DNA of 8,199 bases from an uncultured Flavobacteriales bacterium. Lineage in GTDB: Bacteria; Bacteroidota; Bacteroidia; Flavobacteriales_D; Sanyastnellaceae. A model generated the notes under the pieces. The model worked only from the letters and a program-made list of their open reading frames with translations. It made no database searches and was not told where the DNA came from. Positions within the stretch are counted from its first letter, which is position 1. The number at the start of each line of letters is the position of its first letter. The stretch is from contig CALKUW010000074.1 in assembly GCA_937996585.1 (NCBI GenBank), forward strand, positions 1-8,199, in the 5' to 3' direction. The translations under genes were made by a program, and so were the position numbers. Below are positions 6,278 to 8,199 of the stretch, piece by piece.

Positions 6278-7854
6278 GAAGCGGACGGCATACCCTTCGA
6301 CACGCTGTGTTGAGCGCGTTGGGTGCGTTGTCGCTGATGTGGTCGCCATGCGGCGGCTTCGGACAGTCGGCAACACCCGAACAGGTCCGGTGCACGCATG
6401 TGAAGGGGGCGGCCGGCGCCGGTGATGAGGTGGTGCTCGGCGTGGACGGGACGCAACTTTTCATGTTGGTCCATCCCACCGAGGCGCCCTTGGATTGGGA
6501 GGGTGCCGATACCCGGATGGCCACCCTTGACGGCGCCCCCTGGCGCGTGGTGCGGCCGGAGGTATGGGGCACGGTGCCGCAACAGGCCGAAGCTTGGAAG
6601 GAAGCCGGCCAGATCATTCACCTGGACATCGACCCCCTCTCCGGCATGGCCGTCCTGACGGCCGTGACAGGCAGCAGATCAACCATCTGGCTGAGCGCGC
6701 GCAACGGCGAGGACACATGGAGCGAACCATGGAAGGTTCCGGCCCTTGAAGCCTTCGATGGACTCGCCGCTTTCGCCGGGTTCGATGGGCAGCAGGAGCG
6801 GGAAGGCGACATCCTTGTCGCCCTGCGTCCCAACATGGAGGCCCGGGAGGCGTTGCCGCAGCCCTCCGAGGGCGCATGGAAAGGGGGGTATGACTTGGCG
6901 CGCATCCACCGGTTGGGCGGGTACAGCCAATGGACCTTGCTGGATCCCATCAACACGGCGGGCGATGAGATGTCACTGGTGGCGGCGCCCGGTGTGGGCG
7001 GATGGCTCTCCGCCGAGCGGTTGGGCGGCGAGGGCGGCCTCGACGTCTGGTGGTGCCCCGAGATTCCCGAGGGCTCAACAGCCTTGCCTGCAGCAGGTGA
7101 CCGCTTCCTGACCGGCCATACGCTGGAGGTCCGGTGCGGATCGGAACGCATCAAGGGCCTGTCCTGGCAGGTCACGGCTGAGGCGGGATTTCCCGTTTGC
7201 CGGGCCAAACCGGATGCCGAAGGGGCGGTGGACCTGTCCATGCTCGAGGCCGGCCGCTCCTACGACTTCAATCTGCTGGGAAGGCCCCCTGAATTCTGTC
7301 GGTCGGCCACGGCGGAGTGGCGCGATGAACGGGGGCAGCTGGTTCGCCGCTTCACCTTGGGCGGAACGACCTGGTCACTGTCCTTCATCGCCACGCTGGC
7401 CCTTCCGGGCTGGTCGGTCATGGGGGGTGACCAATCGGAACTCCCGGAAGTTGCAGACCGGCTGACAACAGACCGGTTGGCGGACTGGATCGTCTTCCAC
7501 GACCTCGGCGCAGTAGGCGTCACCAAGGAGGACCGGGATCAGCTCAAGGCCTTTGCCGGACAATTGGCAGCGCGCCCAAGCGACATCGTCCTCATCGTCG
7601 GACACGCCAGCAGTGACGGCGAGCCTGAAGCCAATGCAGTCTTGGCGGCAGAGCGTGCGCGCCATGTGGCCGCCCAGCTGGAATTCGCAGGCCTCCCGTC
7701 GTCACAGATCCGCTTCGAGGGCAAGGGCGACCTTCTGCCCATGGAAGCGTGCCCGCCCGGTGTGGCCTGTCCCGAAGGCAGCCTGGCGCGAAGCCGACGC
7801 ACCGAATTGTACATCCGCATCGGCGCCCGGGCCGATGGCGGCCCCATGCAGTAA
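6274..7854 (+). CDS. Secreted OmpA-family protein
   Basis: This 526-aa protein has an N-terminal signal-like segment (basic residues 2-9, hydrophobic 11-23, likely cleavage near 30). Residues about 50-260 are beta-rich and include GGYDLARI (204-211), DPINTAGDEMS (224-234) and GGEGGLDVW (251-259). These resemble the PD40/WD40-like repeats of Bacteroidota OmpA proteins. Residues about 400-517 form the OmpA C-terminal peptidoglycan-binding fold: IVFHDLG, IVGHASSDGE (441-450), N454 and ERARHV (460-465), IRFEGKGD, a Cys493-Cys499 loop and SRRTELYI (507-514). The Asp that contacts diaminopimelate in E. coli OmpA (Asp271) aligns with Ser446, while the Arg is kept (Arg461). No TPR domain precedes it, unlike PorE-type proteins. 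The start is the ATGA overlap with a GAGGGAGA Shine-Dalgarno-like stretch just upstream. Likely periplasmic or outer-membrane attached. Confidence 0.82.
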   Translation: MRSGRHTLRHAVLSALGALSLMWSPCGGFGQSATPEQVRCTHVKGAAGAGDEVVLGVDGTQLFMLVHPTEAPLDWEGADTRMATLDGAPWRVVRPEVWGTVPQQAEAWKEAGQIIHLDIDPLSGMAVLTAVTGSRSTIWLSARNGEDTWSEPWKVPALEAFDGLAAFAGFDGQQEREGDILVALRPNMEAREALPQPSEGAWKGGYDLARIHRLGGYSQWTLLDPINTAGDEMSLVAAPGVGGWLSAERLGGEGGLDVWWCPEIPEGSTALPAAGDRFLTGHTLEVRCGSERIKGLSWQVTAEAGFPVCRAKPDAEGAVDLSMLEAGRSYDFNLLGRPPEFCRSATAEWRDERGQLVRRFTLGGTTWSLSFIATLALPGWSVMGGDQSELPEVADRLTTDRLADWIVFHDLGAVGVTKEDRDQLKAFAGQLAARPSDIVLIVGHASSDGEPEANAVLAAERARHVAAQLEFAGLPSSQIRFEGKGDLLPMEACPPGVACPEGSLARSRRTELYIRIGARADGGPMQ

Positions 7855-7864
7855 TTTCGCGGCC

Positions 7865-8199
7865 ATGCGCATTGAAGTCATGCGGGCCAAGCTGCACCGC
7901 ATCACCATCACGGAAGCCGACCTCAACTACATCGGCAGCATCACGCTCGATGCCGACCTGATCGATGCGGCAGGGCTGGTGCCGGGTGAAAAGGTGCAGA
8001 TCGTCAATTGCAACAATGGCGAGCGCATCGAGACCTACGTCATCGAGGGTGAGCGCGACAGTGGACAGGTCTGCCTCAATGGACCTGCAGCGCGCCGTTG
8101 CCAGCCCGGCGACATCGTCATCGTCATCGCATACGGCAGCATGGAGCTGGAGGAAGCGCGGGCGTTCAAACCCACCGTGGTCTTTCCCGACACGGCCAC
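7865..8199 (+). CDS. panD: Aspartate 1-decarboxylase (3' end cut by window)
   Basis: This pyruvoyl enzyme makes beta-alanine from aspartate for pantothenate and CoA synthesis. The reading frame is open from the ATG at 7865 to the window end, giving 111 codons of an expected 115-130. Self-cleavage would fall between Gly24 and Ser25 (NYIGSIT), with Ser25 forming the pyruvoyl group. Lys9, His11, Arg54, Thr57, Tyr58, Asn72 and Gly73 sit at the same positions as in E. coli PanD. Pro74 replaces the Ala that follows NG there. The C-terminal FKPTVVFPD is typical of Bacteroidota. It begins 10 bp after the OmpA-family stop with no Shine-Dalgarno, so it is probably the third gene of the plus-strand operon. 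Confidence 0.95.
   Translation, partial: MRIEVMRAKLHRITITEADLNYIGSITLDADLIDAAGLVPGEKVQIVNCNNGERIETYVIEGERDSGQVCLNGPAARRCQPGDIVIVIAYGSMELEEARAFKPTVVFPDTA

Overview
The window is GC-rich and looks like a member of the Bacteroidota, most likely a high-GC Flavobacteriales-type lineage. The support is from memory of protein families rather than a search. A DUF3109 protein starts with the layout usual in that phylum. The PanD, the SPASM radical SAM protein and the OmpA-family protein (with its two-Cys loop before the final RR-T-E motif) all read like Bacteroidota versions. Most starts lack a clear Shine-Dalgarno sequence, and exact matches to the Bacteroidota -7 promoter box TAnnTTTG occur at 75-82 and 293-300.

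Layout. Positions 1-404 hold no convincing protein gene. They contain two imperfect tandem copies of one element, 218 bp apart. Each has a TACGTTTG box, two hairpins and a strong intrinsic terminator, which suggests a duplicated small-RNA gene of about 100 nt.

Positions 432-5615 are a minus-strand operon, read right to left: a radical SAM/SPASM protein, a lysylphosphatidylglycerol-synthase-TM (UPF0104-like) membrane protein, a PLP-dependent cystathionine gamma-synthase/lyase family enzyme, kynurenine 3-monooxygenase (kmo) and methylmalonyl-CoA epimerase (mce). Three of the four junctions are ATGA overlaps and the fourth is a 27-bp gap.

Positions 5657-8199 are a divergent plus-strand operon: a Cys-rich DUF3109 protein, a secreted OmpA-family protein (ATGA overlap with the former) and aspartate 1-decarboxylase (panD, 10 bp further on and cut by the window end).

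How the genes may work together. The last three minus-strand genes fit amino-acid catabolism. A gamma-lyase would yield 2-oxobutyrate and then propionyl-CoA, whose carboxylation product is the epimerase substrate, and Kmo handles kynurenine from tryptophan. The two upstream genes are less defined; a flippase-like membrane protein coupled to a radical SAM enzyme hints at envelope chemistry, but this is inference. In the plus operon only PanD (beta-alanine for pantothenate/CoA) has a firm biochemical role. The most interesting unexplained item is the tandem structured element at 1-404.
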